In this document: one piece after another, positions 40,409 to 53,549 of the stretch
Numbering within the stretch: position 1 is the stretch's first letter
Layout: every line of letters starts with the position of its first letter
NCBI RefSeq assembly: GCF_008831285.2
Contig: NC_045138.2
Coordinates: 39,175,115 to 39,239,114 of the forward strand
Length of the DNA: 64,000 bases
DNA from: Nymphaea colorata
Taxonomy: Eukaryota > Streptophyta > Magnoliopsida > Nymphaeales > Nymphaeaceae
Direction: 5' to 3'
Program-made: the position numbers and the translations under genes
Notes under the pieces: generated by a model
Told to the model about the DNA's origin: nothing
Database searches by the model: none
Seen by the model: only the letters and a program-made list of their open reading frames with translations

Positions 40409-42330
40409 CCGCTTTGAAGCAGGCTTGCATCAAGGATAAAAAAAAATTGGCTCTATCCACAATTGTGACAGGGCCTCAAAACAAGGAGACAGCAAGAATG
40501 AAATATTCATGAGAAGAATTGAAACACATTAATCTTTTATCCCACTCTTTGTTCAGAAGGCATCAGCAGAAGAAATAAGTTGAAATACTTAGCAACTTAA
40601 ATCTGTGAAGTAACAAAACAAACACATTTTCGACTGGCATTCTTGGCTTAACAAAGGCTAAGGGTATGACAAGAGACAAAATATTTCTCATCCAGGAGCA
40701 CGCGAACTTTCTTGCTTCACAAAATAACGTATATTTTCAAAGAAAGCCTTCAAAATATCACCAAATATTTGTCGCTATGGTACTTGTACAAGACAGGGAC
40801 TGCAAGTCCTTGTTGTCTTGTGTTTGGATAAGATTAGAGGTCCCCATGTCATTTCTAGAGGAATATTAAAGACTGGTAATGCCCTCATTTTCATGAAAGA
40901 ATCCGTGCTTAAAGATGGACGATAGAGCGACAGCTATAAGATATTGACATCAATTAAATGCTGGATTGGAGCCGTGCAATATCTATTAGATAGCAATACA
41001 CTGGTTCCTTCCGTTGCAGAGAAGGGAAAAATAGGGCCACGAGGACATGAGACAAAATAATATCTGTTACATTCTTAGGTTCAGGACCCCTAGTTCTCTA
41101 TTTGAACGAGGTGCCAAGGCACCTCAGTCTAGGGCTGCATCAGCTTGCACAAGGGTTTGACACCTACTGCAGAGACCCCTAGACTTTTCGCGCCCACCAG
41201 TTGCGCATCCAACCAGCTATGCCAAACCCCTCCCTTGAATCTCCAGAAGCCCCTAGTTTGATCTAAAGGCCCGTCTTTGCGTTCTATAATAGTGGGACAA
41301 TGTTGAGGTGGTTTGACTCACGTAGGAGAACACCTTGTTCAGTACAAGGCCGTTCCCGCTCTTATGCACCCCCGACTTTCAATTCTCATAGCTGCCATTT
41401 TTCAAATTTGGACAATACAATTGAAGCACATGCCATGTGAATAAGGCAGAAAATCTAGTGCATGCTAAAATAGGCCCAAGAGTCTTGTTCCTGTAATCCA
41501 ATAATGAATTTAGTTTTTTGTGGGTATTTTCTTTAAATGAAGTGGATATTCATCATTGGAAGAAGTAAAATCTAGAGAAGGGTAAGCATGGTGCTGTGTG
41601 GTTTTGTATAGAGAGGGCTTGCTAAAGTAGTGGTGGAGTATTGACACCATCTAACTTCTTCTTTGTTTTTCTTCTATTTCCTTCACTGCTATGAAACCAT
41701 GAACTTCTGGTTTGGGCAGGCATTACAATACCTCAACTCATGACTCACGCGTGTGGTCATGTTTTTAACTAATTATTTCATTAGCTTTCTATATATATGT
41801 ATCAAAACAAATGATAAGGCGCATATATTTTGGTCACAAACTCACATACATGTATGCCCATCCTCCGCACACACATACACATATATATGTATATATATAT
41901 AAGACCCGAACTCATAGTCATACCTATGTGATTTAGATGCCAGAAAGACTGCCAGTGTGCTTCCTCATTGCCTGATCTGCAACGTGTGCACCTAGAGCAC
42001 AAGCACTCTTGTCGCCGTGTCTTGTTTGAATTTTGGTTGCTGCTTAGATATCTCATGCTGGATTCCCATTGTGTTTGATCGCCTCGGATGTAAGATCCCA
42101 GGTGATCTGTAATCTGCATGACTGGATCACAAATCTGTGGATCTTTCGTCCAAAACACTTGGGTCGGGCCACAAATCCCTGGCTTTTTAGTCATCTTTCA
42201 AGCTATCAAAATTCTACAGTAATGGGTTTTTAGTGGTTCCTTGTCGACTTCTCAATGGTCAGGGCCTTAGGCCCCATATCGTTCATGGCATGGAACGTCT
42301 GGTTGTAAATGAGATCAGATCTGGCAATGC

Positions 42331-42368
42331 CGCCGGTCTGGTTGATCTCCGCCGGTCTGGTTGATCTC
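42331..42368. repeat. 19-bp perfect tandem duplication
   Basis: CGCCGGTCTGGTTGATCTC is present twice, at 42331 and 42350, with no mismatch. Confidence 0.95.
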
Positions 42369-45080
42369 GATATCAGATCCTGCGCCAGGCCGGCCTCGCT
42401 TGATGGCCTGGCCATAAAGCCCAACTCAAGCATTAGGTAATCGGGCTAGGCCGGAACCAAGCTTTTCCGAATATCTCGCCGGATTCTTCGCCGGCCACCT
42501 GCTTGACCGGTCCAACTAAATTGAAGTGCATTAAGCTAGACCTTTTAAATAGAAAAGAAAATTAGAGTGTGACCTCTCTCAATCTTGAAAATGTAACTTT
42601 TTTTAAGTCTCCCTCTCCTCATCTTTGTCTATTAAATCATATTCAATAAGAAGACAGAAATGAATAAAAAAGTCAGGAATGTTATATTCCTGAAAAATAT
42701 GTCCTTGTCCTGGATCCTGCAAAAATATGTTAAAGACTCCCGCTGTGTTTGGCAGCTTAATTTCCTGGATCCTGCTTCCATCCGCAGCAAGAGCCAAGAA
42801 GACTCTGTACTTTAACATTTAACAAGAAGGAGATTTATCGCATTGAATTTAAAGGCAATGGTTACAAACTTAAAATTGGTCGATTAAGGGACCAACAATA
42901 TTGTCTCGGCTTTTAGCATATGCCAAAGTGATTTTATCTGACAGTTTCCAGAAAGAGTCAGATCTGTGTAACTTCAAAATTCCGAAACATAATTCTTGCT
43001 TATTGGTCATACATAATGTTAAGGTTACATGCAAGCCGAGTCGAGGTCAGCTCGAGCTCAACCCGAGTCGCGGCTTCAGCTCGACTTGTTTGAGCTTGTT
43101 TATCAACTCTCTATTTGATCTGTTTGAATTTTGAAAATTATAGAAAAAAAAAATCTAGATTAAGTGAACTTGCTTGAGTTTAATTGAGTGGAGTTCATAT
43201 AACTCAAACTCGACTCATTTATAAGCTGGAATTCATATAACAAAGGAGTCGAGGTTGAGTCAGGCTTAACGGAGCGAGTTTGAGTCGAGCTTAAGTAGGC
43301 TACAGCACTACATAATATGAACGGTTTGGACAGGTCGGATCTACTGGCTACAGCTGTTACAGATAATCAGGTCGGATCCTTGTAGGTTACTGTACTTGGA
43401 CTTGGATTCAGACATGTGAACCGAGTTTGGGATCTGAGTTCAATTGCAATTCAGATGTCCAACTAAACAGAAACAATTATGGGTCGACAATTGAATCTTA
43501 TCGACTTATTTGGATCCCTAAAAGTAGGTGGGAAAGCATGCCATGTGCAGAAAAGTGAGCTCCGGCAGATGTTGGAATCAAAACCCCGGGAACGTACTTG
43601 AGATCCCAATCCTCCAACTTTCACCTTGAATTTTCACCTATAAGGGCGTGTTTGGCGAGAGGGGTGGAGAATGTCCGAGGTGACGTTCACCATGCCAAGA
43701 CACGAGATAAGATATCCCAGATTTCCCGGGAGTGAAAGAGTTCAAGGGTCTGAAATTGGAGATGTCTAAGTATAGATGGCATGAGGCACGACAGATAAAA
43801 ACAGATTAACTTCCTCAACCACCAATTTCTTCCAGCTCCCTCTCCCTCTCCCTCTCCCTCTCTCTCTTGAGGAGTGTTTGATTACTTGCAACTAAAGAAC
43901 ATGGTATGAGATTTTACCATTCTAATATTCTAAATTCATGATTTTTAGCAATGAGTTAGGTGTTGGATGGATCATTTGTATGAAAGATGAGAGATTCAAA
44001 TTTATATGGTCAAAAATTAAGAATTTATTACTCAATCAATAGTGAGGGTTTATGTAAAACCCGCACCTCTTTAGAATGTAGTGTTTTTTATTTTACTCTC
44101 CATATCAACCATGCCAACAGAGTTGTTGTTATATCTCAAAGTGGGTTGATTCAACGGGATCGTATAAGGGCTGGTAGCTGATCAGTCTCTACTTCGATTT
44201 CTTGAATACCAAATCTCTGTCTCACAAACGAGAGTTGGCCGATGCGCGAAAAAATGAATTCATACTTGCTAAACAGTTTAAGCGGCCAATTCTGAAACTA
44301 AGCTCAAGGGTTGACAAAGATCATACCCAATTACATGAAGGAGTGGATCTTATAACTGTTAGATTCGAATTTGACTTGGAAATCTTAAAACCCTAGTCTG
44401 GAGAGAGATCCATTAGGTAGGATACGGTAAACAGTGGATGCGAATCTCGGACCATAGATCTCTCTATTAAGGACGCACTTATCAATTGGACTTGGACTCA
44501 TCTACTAAACTCAAAAAACAGTGCCACCAGACTTTGTCTCAATCGGCTGATTCGAATCCAATTGGTGCCGATTGCATGACAAATTCAAGATTGACATGTG
44601 TGGAGTTTAACTAATCTTTAGTATACTTTAAAATTTTTTATTTGAAATGATTTGTATATTTTTACTATTTATTAAACATTATTCATAACACTGGACTCGA
44701 GCAAGCACATTTAAGATACGTATGAGAAGTATTTTCTGAGAAGGGCTCGGCTCCTTGAGGCAGGCAGGAATAAGCTTTGGTGGGCAGAGCCGAGTAGATG
44801 CTGAACTAAATTGAGTCGAAACGGGAGCTAGGACTTGAGTGGGAGCCGAGTCTTGCGCCCTGCCTTTGAGTGAGGCAGAGCCTGCTGCAGCAGCAGCGAC
44901 TTTGTACGAAGAAGGCAAAGGGCAAGAAGGCCTTCGTCCATCTTCCTTCCATGCATCCGCGTCGTCCGTTACGTTAAACCCTACTAAAGCCCTAACCACC
45001 TTACCCTCCCATCCTCTCTCTCTCTCGCCCCCTTATCCGCCATTTCTTCCGTCGAGAGTGGTCGGCTTTCGGCCGGAAGG

Positions 45081-48000
45081 ATGCCGGGACAGCTTCTGCA
45101 TCTCCGCCTCCTCAACTCCGCCGCTCCTGTTGGGATTCTCTCTGGTGCGCGTCGCGCTGCGTTCATGGGCTCTCGCTCCTCCAGCGCCGCCGCTGGCGCC
45201 TCCATTTTCGCCAGGCTCTTCCCCCTTCGCTTGAAATTATCGGCTATGTCCGCTAGGAGAGGCGGTGCGTCTGCATTGCCGACGGTGGTCTCCGGCTTCC
45301 GGCAGTTTTCTAGCGTGTCCCGAGCCAGAGGCGGTCGGAGTGCATCGTTTAGGAGGGACAGTCCTGGAAGAGGGAGAGAGCTCCGTCTAGGTGGTGTTGG
45401 GGGAAAGGTTCAGCAGAGCAAGAGCTTGATCGATGACGAAGCGGAGCTCAGCGACTGGATATCTGACCTGAGGACGGACAGATTCCCGAGACTTAGTGAT
45501 GAAGACTCCGATGATGGAGGCGGGGCTTACTCAGGCAGGAGGAGGAGAGGGGAAGATCCTCCGGCAGCGAAAAAGAGGAAAGAAAACGAATTAGGCAGGA
45601 GGAAGACCAGGGGTTCGGGTCTCGGCCTCGACAATGTGGACTGGGAGGGCGAAGCGGCAGGCCTCCGAGGAGGAAGAACTGCCGGGAGAAAGCAGCTGGG
45701 AAGCGACTTGAACGTGGGAATGGAGGATTTTCGTGGGAAGAAGCATGGTAGTTATAACTACGGGGGCGGGAGGGAAGGTGGATTATTAGGGAAGAGGAAG
45801 GTGGAGTATGGGAAGCGCGCGGCGCAAATTTTTGATGACGACGATGAGGATGAGGAAATTGTGGATTTTAGTAGGAAGAAGCGTGGTGGTCTTGGTTATA
45901 ACAGGGACGGGCGGGAAGGTGGAGTTTCAGGGAAGAGCAAAATGGAGTATGGGAAGCGCGCGGCGCAAATTTTTGATGACGACGATGAGGATGAGGAAAT
46001 TGTGGATTTTAGTAGGAAGAAGCGTGGTGGTCTTGGTTATAACAGGGACGGGCGGGAAGGTGGAGTTTCAGGGAAGAGCAAAATGGAGTACGGGAAACGA
46101 GCGGCGCAAATTGTTGATGACGATGATGACGATGAGGAGGATGGTGATGATGAGTCTGGATTTGAGAGCGAATCTTTTAGTGGAGAAGATAACGAAGCTG
46201 GTTTTGATGATGCTCTGTCGGAGGACAAAGTTAATAGGAAAAAATCAAGGGACGATGTTGATGTTGTCGTGCCAAAAATATCATCAGGAGAAACGGATTC
46301 ATACTTGAGTCAGTCTAGGTACACTGTGCTTCCTTCTTCTCGATAGTTTTAAACTTTCCCGAATCGATTTTTTTTCCCCATTTTTACTGAATATAGTTAG
46401 CGCTGCTGTTCATCTCAAGATATGATGGAAGACCCTCACTGTAGACGACTTCTCTTAATCTATTAGGCACGACATACTCTTTCCTTTCCTCTTATCGCTA
46501 TTGCTAGGTTTACTTTTGGAAAGACCCTTCCATTTCATAACTTGCTTGAATAGTAAGGACATTCTGGTGTGTCCGGTTTACCTAGCAAAATAGCATTAAA
46601 TGGGAAATCACATTGTTAGGAGGACGACTCAAATTTGGGTCACCTGATTTGGTGATATGTATAACTTCACATTATGGGGCTTTTTAATGGTAACCATGAC
46701 TGGATTATAAATTCTCAGACACTATTTGTACTAAGATGTCTGTGGTCAGTAATCGTCTCTTAAAAGCCAAAGTTGTATCAATTTCATCTTGTTTGGTTTC
46801 TGTTGGTTTTTTGCCTGCATCCAGCATACTGAATAGGATGATGATCGCACAGTGATTTTGGTCTTGGTTTGGTTAAACAACCATAGCTGCAGTTAGAGAT
46901 GAACTGTGTAAATCCTTTTCCATTTAGTTAACAGTTTCTAGTTAGGTACTTTGTAGCTACTGCATCTGTGTAGGACTAATCTGTTTTTTTTCCTTCCTAA
47001 ACTGTACTTTCTTTCTTCTACTGTAACATTTTGATGAGGGTGTCCATATAGAATCTACGCTATAGTGGAAATGTATACGCCTGGAGAAACATGTAGTCAC
47101 ATTCTCAGCGGAACTGTCCCTTGAGGCTTTGACTTCTTCTACCTTTGTAACCCAAACTTGTGAAAGTTAGTGAATGTGTTCATTTTGTGCAAAACTTTCG
47201 GGCCTTCATCCATTCTTTATTTATATCTTCTACGTGCCTCTTAATGACACATGAACAGATTAGTTGCATACCATTTCTGACAACTTCCACATGATCCGCA
47301 GGTTTGAAGACACTGCTATTTCTCCTCTCTCACTTAAAGGAGTAAAAACTGCTGGTTATGACAAAATGACGGTTGTACAAGAAGCAACTTTGCCAATCAT
47401 TCTCAAAGGTAGGAATCTTTGGGTTTCAATACCCGTTAGATGGCCGACGATGCCAAGAAATAGTTTGTGCCTGTGCCCTCTAGGATTATTAATCTTTCAT
47501 TTATTTTAGTTAGTATGCTCTCCACATGCTTAAGGAATTATATTTGGTATAATGTACAACTATACAAAGGTTACCAAAATTGGAAATTGTAGAAAAATTG
47601 CTTACTCCTGAATATTTTGGAGCAACTTCATTCAGTGTAATTGCTAAAGCTACTTCCATTAATGCATTCTTTACGATGCTTTTGGTGGTAAGGAAATGCA
47701 AAAAAGACTAAGCTTTTGACCACTATCTTATACATCATATTGGAGCTGCTTCCATGTCTTCTACATAGCCGTTTATTTTGAAGTTTCAGCATTGGCTTTA
47801 TATATTTGATTCTGCAAGCCTAATTTGGCAAGAGAATGGATCAGTTACGTATGGTTTCTGTACCATTGGATGAGATCTAGGATGTAAAAGGCATGCCAGG
47901 GCCAGGTCATCACCTAGGTCCAGGAAGTGTAGGTATAACAACCCGACTCACTCCCGGGCTCGGCCCCCTGGTTCGACGGATCCCAACCCGCCTCCTAGCA

Positions 48001-51000
48001 GTTTTGGCTTCAGCCTAAAAAAAGGTTAGGAACCAGGACAATTATCTCATTAATAGCCTCTCTTTATAAGCTCTTGAAGATCTTTCACAATCTTCGATAC
48101 GAGACTAAACTTCTGGGGTGTTACAATCCACCCCCCTTAAGGCACACGCGTCCGTGCGTGTGGGACCCCGAGTCTGAGTGTTGAACCGGCTCTGATACCA
48201 CTATAACAACCCGACCCACTCCTAGGCTCGAGCCCCTGGTTCGGCGGATCCCAACCCGCCCTCTAGCAGTTTCGGCTTTAACCTCAAAAAAAAGCTAGGA
48301 ACCAGGACAATTATCTCATTAATAGCCTTCCTTTAGAAGCCCTTGAAGATCTCTCACAATTTTCGATACGGGACTAAACTTCTGGGGTGTTTCAGTAGGT
48401 GGTGGAATATGTTTCCAATCCTTAGCCTGTTCTTTGGGCTAGGCCTGCAAGGCGGTCCTAGAGACATGAACTCAAACTTTTTTAGTCTTTTTAACAAAGC
48501 ATGTGAAAAACAAGTCGATAACCTGTTTAAGAAAACAGAAGCTATAACTGTTAAGTTGTATAAAAGTCACATTTGCAAAACACAGTATGATGTTGATGGG
48601 AAAAAATCAAACAAAGAAACATGCTGTGCACCTACTGGCATGAGAGACGAGGAAAAAGAGATGAGGAAGAAGAAGAAAATGTGGGAAAACAGCAGAGCTA
48701 TGCAGTCACTTTTTCACCCTCTTTCTTTTTGTTTCTTCTTCTTCCTCTTTTCATTCTCCTACCATCTTCTTCTTACTTTTTTTTTGTTTTGAAGTGACTG
48801 CCCCATGATCCCATCTTCTTTTTCTTCTTGTTCTTCCCTCCTACTCTCTTCCTTGTTTTTATCCTTCTTCTTCGTTTGTGTCTCCTCTTGCTACTGTTTA
48901 TTATCCTTTTCCCTTGATTTTCTTTTTGTTTCTTTGTACCTCTTTTCCTTTTCTTCTTCTTCTTCTCTCTGTAGTTTCTACTCTTGTTGAAGAATTATCT
49001 TCCTTTGTACATAGGTAGGTTGAACTTTTTGGAGATTAGTATATTCTGTATGCTCTATGAACAAACCATATTGTGTACTGCAATATAATTGTGTTATTTG
49101 TTATGAATTGATTGGTTGGTTGTTTTTCATTGAGAAATGCTTTATTTTTCTTGTTAAGTTTACATTTAGTACTGCATAGTGCATTCTACTAGCTTTTTCT
49201 TGATACCATTTAATGCACCTAGTCCAGCCTAGGTTCACCTAGGTTCTAAACTCAACCCATTGACAAGGCTGAACCTAGCATTTTAATGACATAGACTGAG
49301 ATATCTTGAGCTGGGTTGGTTGGTTGCCAATATTCAAAATAGTGCTTCAACTGCGCAAGTATAAAGGTATGTTCAGTAAAATGTCAGCTTTGGGTAATTG
49401 CTGCATATAGAGTTTAGCATGACAATTGTTATCAATCTGATTGTTATGCCAACTTGCCAAGTGTCAACATTGATGTCCAAATGACCATCATAATCCATGG
49501 TCTAACTTGGCCTTTTCTAAAGTCTCTGAACTTTGGAGTTATAACATCGTATTTTTTTTCATCTAAATATTGTCTTAATGGGAAACAATTGCAAGAAATA
49601 TTCTATTTTCCTTTTAAAACATATAGTAGCAAATATGAACTTGTTTTTTTATTTTTGTCATTTAAACTGTGTGTCTGGCCCTTGTGATACACATGTACTT
49701 TCTTTCACAGGCAAAATTGTCTCAGTAATATTTTGATGAAGTATCTTTCATTACACATTTTCTGGATATGTAGATTCTATGGGTTTGATGTCATTATAAT
49801 CCCACCCATTTTTTTCTGGTTTAACTTTCCTTTCATTTGTAGAAATCTCCCAGTAAACTGATTTGCTGATTTTAATTTCTTTATGAAGTTGAGTATTTGT
49901 TTTTCAGCTTTGGGTGATTAGATGGTGTATCTCTGTTTTTCAGGCAAGGATGTGTTGGCCAAAGCAAAAACAGGAACTGGAAAGACGGTTGCATTTTTGG
50001 TGTGTTACTATGCACGTTCCTTTGCTTTGCAGATTTTGAATTACTAAACATAGTCTGTCTTTTTCTCATGTGTTGTGTTTCCTCTGTTCATTTCAGCTTC
50101 CAGCAATAGAACTTGTCACCAAAGTACCTCCTGTTGGTCGTGATCAAAAGAGGCCCCCAATTAATGTACTCATAATATGCCCTACGCGAGAGCTTGCAAA
50201 TCAGGCTGCTGCTGAGGCTAATAAATTGTTGAAATATCATCCTTCAATAGGTGTGCAAGTTGTCATAGGTGGCACAAGGTTGCCTCTAGAGCAAAAACGG
50301 ATGCAAGCAAATCCTTGCCAGGTTTGTTGTAAATGCTTTTGATGGTTAGTAAAATTCATATCAGGTTTGAGATAAATTATTATTTTAATTTTTTTTCTAA
50401 CGTTATGCAGATTCTTGTTGCCACACCTGGAAGGCTTAGAGACCACACAGAGAATACACCAGGGTTTGCAACACGGCTTCTCGGAGTAAAAATGCTTGTG
50501 CTTGATGAAGCTGATCATTTACTAGATATGGGATTTAGGAAGGACATTGAGAAGATTATTGATGCTGTTCCAAAACAGCGACAAACACTCTTATTTTCTG
50601 CCACTGTCCCGGATGAGGTCTCATTTACCACAATATCTTGTACGCTTCAAATATTACATCTGCAGTGTGTAACATGCAATTACAATCGCAGGTGCGGCAA
50701 ATTTGTCACATTGCTCTGAGAAGAGATCATGAGTTCATTAACACAGTCAAAGAGGGATCAGAGGAAACACATTCGCAGGTGTGTATCTGAAGATACAAAA
50801 TGATGAGGCATATGTTGCAAATTTGCAATTTTTATGCATATGGTGCAACTGTAATTTTTTTGCTAATTTTCTTTCTGTTAAATATTCAGGTCAAGCAGAT
50901 GCATTTGATTGCTCCACTTGATAGACATTTTGCAATACTGTACAGCATCCTTAATGAGCATATTGCAGATGACCCTGATTATAAGGTCTGCATGGTGGTC

Positions 51001-53549
51001 ATCTTGTTATCACCTTGCTAGTCAGCATGTCTCTTTGAATTCTGCTGATAGTTTTTGCCATGTATTGTAGGTTTTGGTTTTTTGTACAACAGCAATGGTA
51101 ACAAAACTTGTGTCTGAGCTTCTCTCTGAGCTGCACCTTAATGTAAGAGAAATCCACTCCCGAAAGCCACAGAGTTATAGGACGAGGGTTTCTGATGAAT
51201 TTAGAAAGTCAAAAGGTCTGATCCTTGTCACTTCTGATGTCTCTGCTCGTGGAGTGGACTACCCTGATGTCACTCTTGTTGTACAGGTAAAGTAACATCA
51301 ACGTTAATTATCAAGCCAGTTCTATTCTGCATCCTTTGATCATATAAGCTTGCCCTTCTGCAAATTCAGATATTCTTAATGAAAAAAAATATACTTATTT
51401 GTTCCTGTGCTTTCTACGGTTTGAAGTGAAAACTTCGAATTAGCATGACCGGTAGATGTGATGACAAATTTCTGTTCTGCTGTTTCTGTTGCTTTTTAGT
51501 TTTTTTAACGTGTCCAAGAAAACAAGTGCTTAGATTTGAACCAATGAAAGTGAATTGTATTCCATCAACATGACATCTGTGTGGTATGATGTATAGAATA
51601 TATGACAAATGTATAACAAAGATGGAATGCTGGTGTATTTCTATCGATTGATCATGTCATATAGGTCTGTGTGGGACATCAATTTACTTCAATTTAAATT
51701 ATCTGGAGGTATCCATGTAAACAACTCTAGCATGAAAATAGTTAAGCGGTTCCAAACTAGCTCCTTTTAGTTTACTACTGAGCACTTGAACTGGTGAGAC
51801 ATATCAGCGGACTTGGACCGACAAAATAATGGTATTGACAACACTGCTTGAAACCACTGTTATGTGATATAATGTAATTTATTAGTATTTATGTCCTTTG
51901 GACCATTTCCAGGAATATGATTGCTTCTTTCGTCTACTGCAAATGCACCTTATGCATCACCCTAGGATCCTCACCAGCATATATTCCACAATATGCACAA
52001 TTTTGTGACTATTTTGCACCTTGCTGCTGTTGCAGGTGGGTCTGCCATCTGATAGAGAACAATACATACACCGTCTCGGAAGAACTGGTAGGAAAGGCAA
52101 AGAGGGAATAGGCATATTACTGCTCGCTCCATGGGAAGATTTCTTCTTGTCAAATATTAAGGGCCTGCCAATAAGCAAAGGCGATTTGCCCCCAATTGAT
52201 CCAGACATGAGAAAGAAGGTTAGCTTGTGATAATTCTTTTGAACCTACAGTTTCAACCTTCATGTCTTTTTCAATATTACTCGTGCATAGTTTAGACACT
52301 TGATTTTCTTCTCACGTTTAATGGTGAATCTTGTCTTTCCATTTGTTATTCCTTTACTGTCCATAGAAGCCGGTTGACGGTAGTACAGAGTTATGTAGGT
52401 GTATACTGCTAAAAGCCTAAAACTATTATTACTCAAAAAGTAATCATAGTGGTGTAGAAGTAGGGAGAGCTAAGCTATTATTGTTCTTTTCTTTAATCTT
52501 CTTTCTACCTGTGATGTTCTCATTGCTTTTTGTGTTCCTTTCTTACAGTTGTCTTATACCGCTTTGCTTTGTTCTCGAGAGAGATGCTGTTTTAGTTTTT
52601 GAATCTTGGCATGCATTTAGTGGGGTTATTGCTTTCATTTTAGCTTTTGGAAGGACATTGTGTGCTAATCCATATGCTGCTTCTCACCAAAATATTAAGA
52701 TGGATAAGGCATCCTACATTAAGTTTATACTTTTATAAGCGGTTGCTATCAGCAGCTCAAAATGCAATTGCACGTGTCTGGTTCTTTCTTGGTAACTGGG
52801 CAAGTGGCATTCTAGATAATACTTATGCCTCTGCAGTAGCTTTCTTACAGGTCGTTTAAAACTTTAAAATGCCTGGCATAGTGGTCTTTTGGTGCCAGCA
52901 TGGTGCTTTAGGGAGCTGCAGCATGCATTTCTTGTCATCTGTTGGAGTCCATGTTGTCATGTACATACGTTGTGATCCATATTTCTTTTTATGTTTTATC
53001 AGAACTTCCTTGCAGTATTTTGTGTTATGTTTTTATGGGTAGAAGCCAAATGCATGTGGGATGCTTCTTCTCACCCTTGTTTTGGTACCAATTATCTTAC
53101 TGTGGCATACCAGTGTGACCCCCTCTGTCAGCAACTCAGCATCCTGAGCTATGTATGTTACATAGAAACTGGCATTCAAGAAGTCCATAAGTCTATGAGT
53201 TTGTAATCTGTGCTTCATTTTTTGGGAACATGGGAACCATAAACTTCTTTTTCTCGGTTCATTGACAATCCTCCTTTATAATGTAACATACTATTTGTTT
53301 TACTTTTCTATGTTTTGTCAGGTTGAGCATGCTCTTGCGCACGTAGAGATGAGGAATAAGGAAGCAGCTTATCAAGCATGGCTGGGATATTATAACTCCG
53401 TCAAGACCATTGGCAGAGATAAGATAAGGCTTGTAGAGCTTGCTAATGAGTTCAGCAGCAGTATGGGTCTTGACAGGCCGCCAGCAATCCCGAAGCTTGT
53501 ACTAGGCAAAATGGGTCTGAAAAATGTCCCTGGCCTACGTGCAAAGTAG
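45081..53549 (+). CDS. DEAD-box ATP-dependent RNA helicase (RH25/26/31 type), ten exons
   Basis: RNA-dependent ATPase that remodels RNA duplexes. Exons 45081-46318, 47302-47408, 49944-49999, 50097-50321, 50411-50617, 50692-50778, 50890-50985, 51071-51286, 52036-52218, 53322-53549 join in frame at GT-AG junctions to 880 aa. Core motifs: Q region (RFEDTAISPLSLKG, from about 413), motif I AKTGTGKT (456-463), PTRELA (496-501), TPGR (547-550), DEAD (574-577), SAT (605-607), motif V TSDVSARGVDYPD (726 on) and motif VI HRLGRTGR (756-763), all intact. The C-terminal domain (AAYQAWLGYYNS, ending GLKNVPGLRAK) is typical of the RH25/26/31 group. The N-terminal 410 residues are basic/acidic, low complexity, with internal repeats. 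The first ~60 residues are Arg/Ser/Ala-rich with few acidics, which could be an organelle targeting peptide. Intron 2 (2.5 kb) carries a transposable element. Confidence 0.94.
45801..46082 (+). repeat. 141-bp in-frame tandem duplication inside helicase exon 1
   Basis: Units start at 45801, 45942 and (partly) 46083, an exact period of 141 bases or 47 codons. The first two are identical except for one base at the start. They encode residues 241-287 and 288-334: EYGKRAAQIFDDDDEDEEIV followed by a basic SRKKRGG block. The third unit keeps only EYGKRAAQIVDDDD before diverging, and a degenerate fourth lies upstream (K-K-H-G-S-Y-N-Y). Each unit alternates acidic and basic blocks, so the duplication lengthens the disordered charged tail without touching the helicase core. 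Confidence 0.95.
47934..48125 (-). repeat. TRIM LTR (3' LTR relative to the element)
   Basis: Direct repeat of 48202-48394 with scattered substitutions. Preceded, on the element's strand, by the purine tract at 48126-48139. Confidence 0.88.
48202..48394 (-). repeat. TRIM LTR (5' LTR relative to the element)
   Basis: Direct repeat of 47934-48125. The tRNA-complementary primer site follows it after one base on the minus strand. Confidence 0.88.
48640..48990. repeat. purine tract followed by long pyrimidine tract in helicase intron 2
   Basis: A GA-rich run (48640-48686) is followed by a CT-rich run that continues, with few interruptions, to 48990. The two could pair as a hairpin. A separate 10-base inverted pair, GCAGTCACTT at 48702 and AAGTGACTGC at about 48793, brackets the first part of the CT run. 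Strand-asymmetric tracts like this can form triplex structures. It is intronic and no protein is implied. Confidence 0.6.

Larger units (their letters stand above)
39301..44980. other. intergenic, no gene supported
   Basis: AT-rich with short frames. The 41802-42194 minus frame (130 codons) has no recognisable domain and ends in a low-complexity ATATAT-encoded stretch, so it is treated as chance. Short repeats and a pair of ABRE-like sites are listed separately. 44.7-45.0 kb is the promoter flank of the helicase gene. Confidence 0.4.
47934..48394 (-). mobile_element. TRIM (terminal-repeat retrotransposon in miniature), complete, in helicase intron 2
   Basis: Two direct repeats of about 192 bases (47934-48125 and 48202-48394) flank only 76 bases of internal DNA. 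Read on the minus strand the order is LTR, one base, TGGTATCAGAGC (48200-48189; complementary to the initiator tRNA-Met 3' end, the usual primer-binding site), a short spacer, a purine tract (AAGGGGGGTGG), then the second LTR. Both LTRs begin TG (TGAAAC or TGTAAC) and end GTTATA. GTAGG flanks the whole on both sides (47929-47933 and 48395-48399), a perfect 5-bp target duplication. There is no coding capacity, so it needed another element's enzymes to move. This is the best-supported mobile element in the window. Confidence 0.9.

Noticed and set aside
41802-42194. 130-codon minus-strand frame
   Set aside because: Ends in a low-complexity AT-repeat-encoded tract, no domain, no promoter or splice signals.
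47934-48394. Reading the two similar halves as a simple tandem duplication
   Set aside because: The primer-binding site, purine tract and flanking 5-bp target duplication are better explained by a TRIM.
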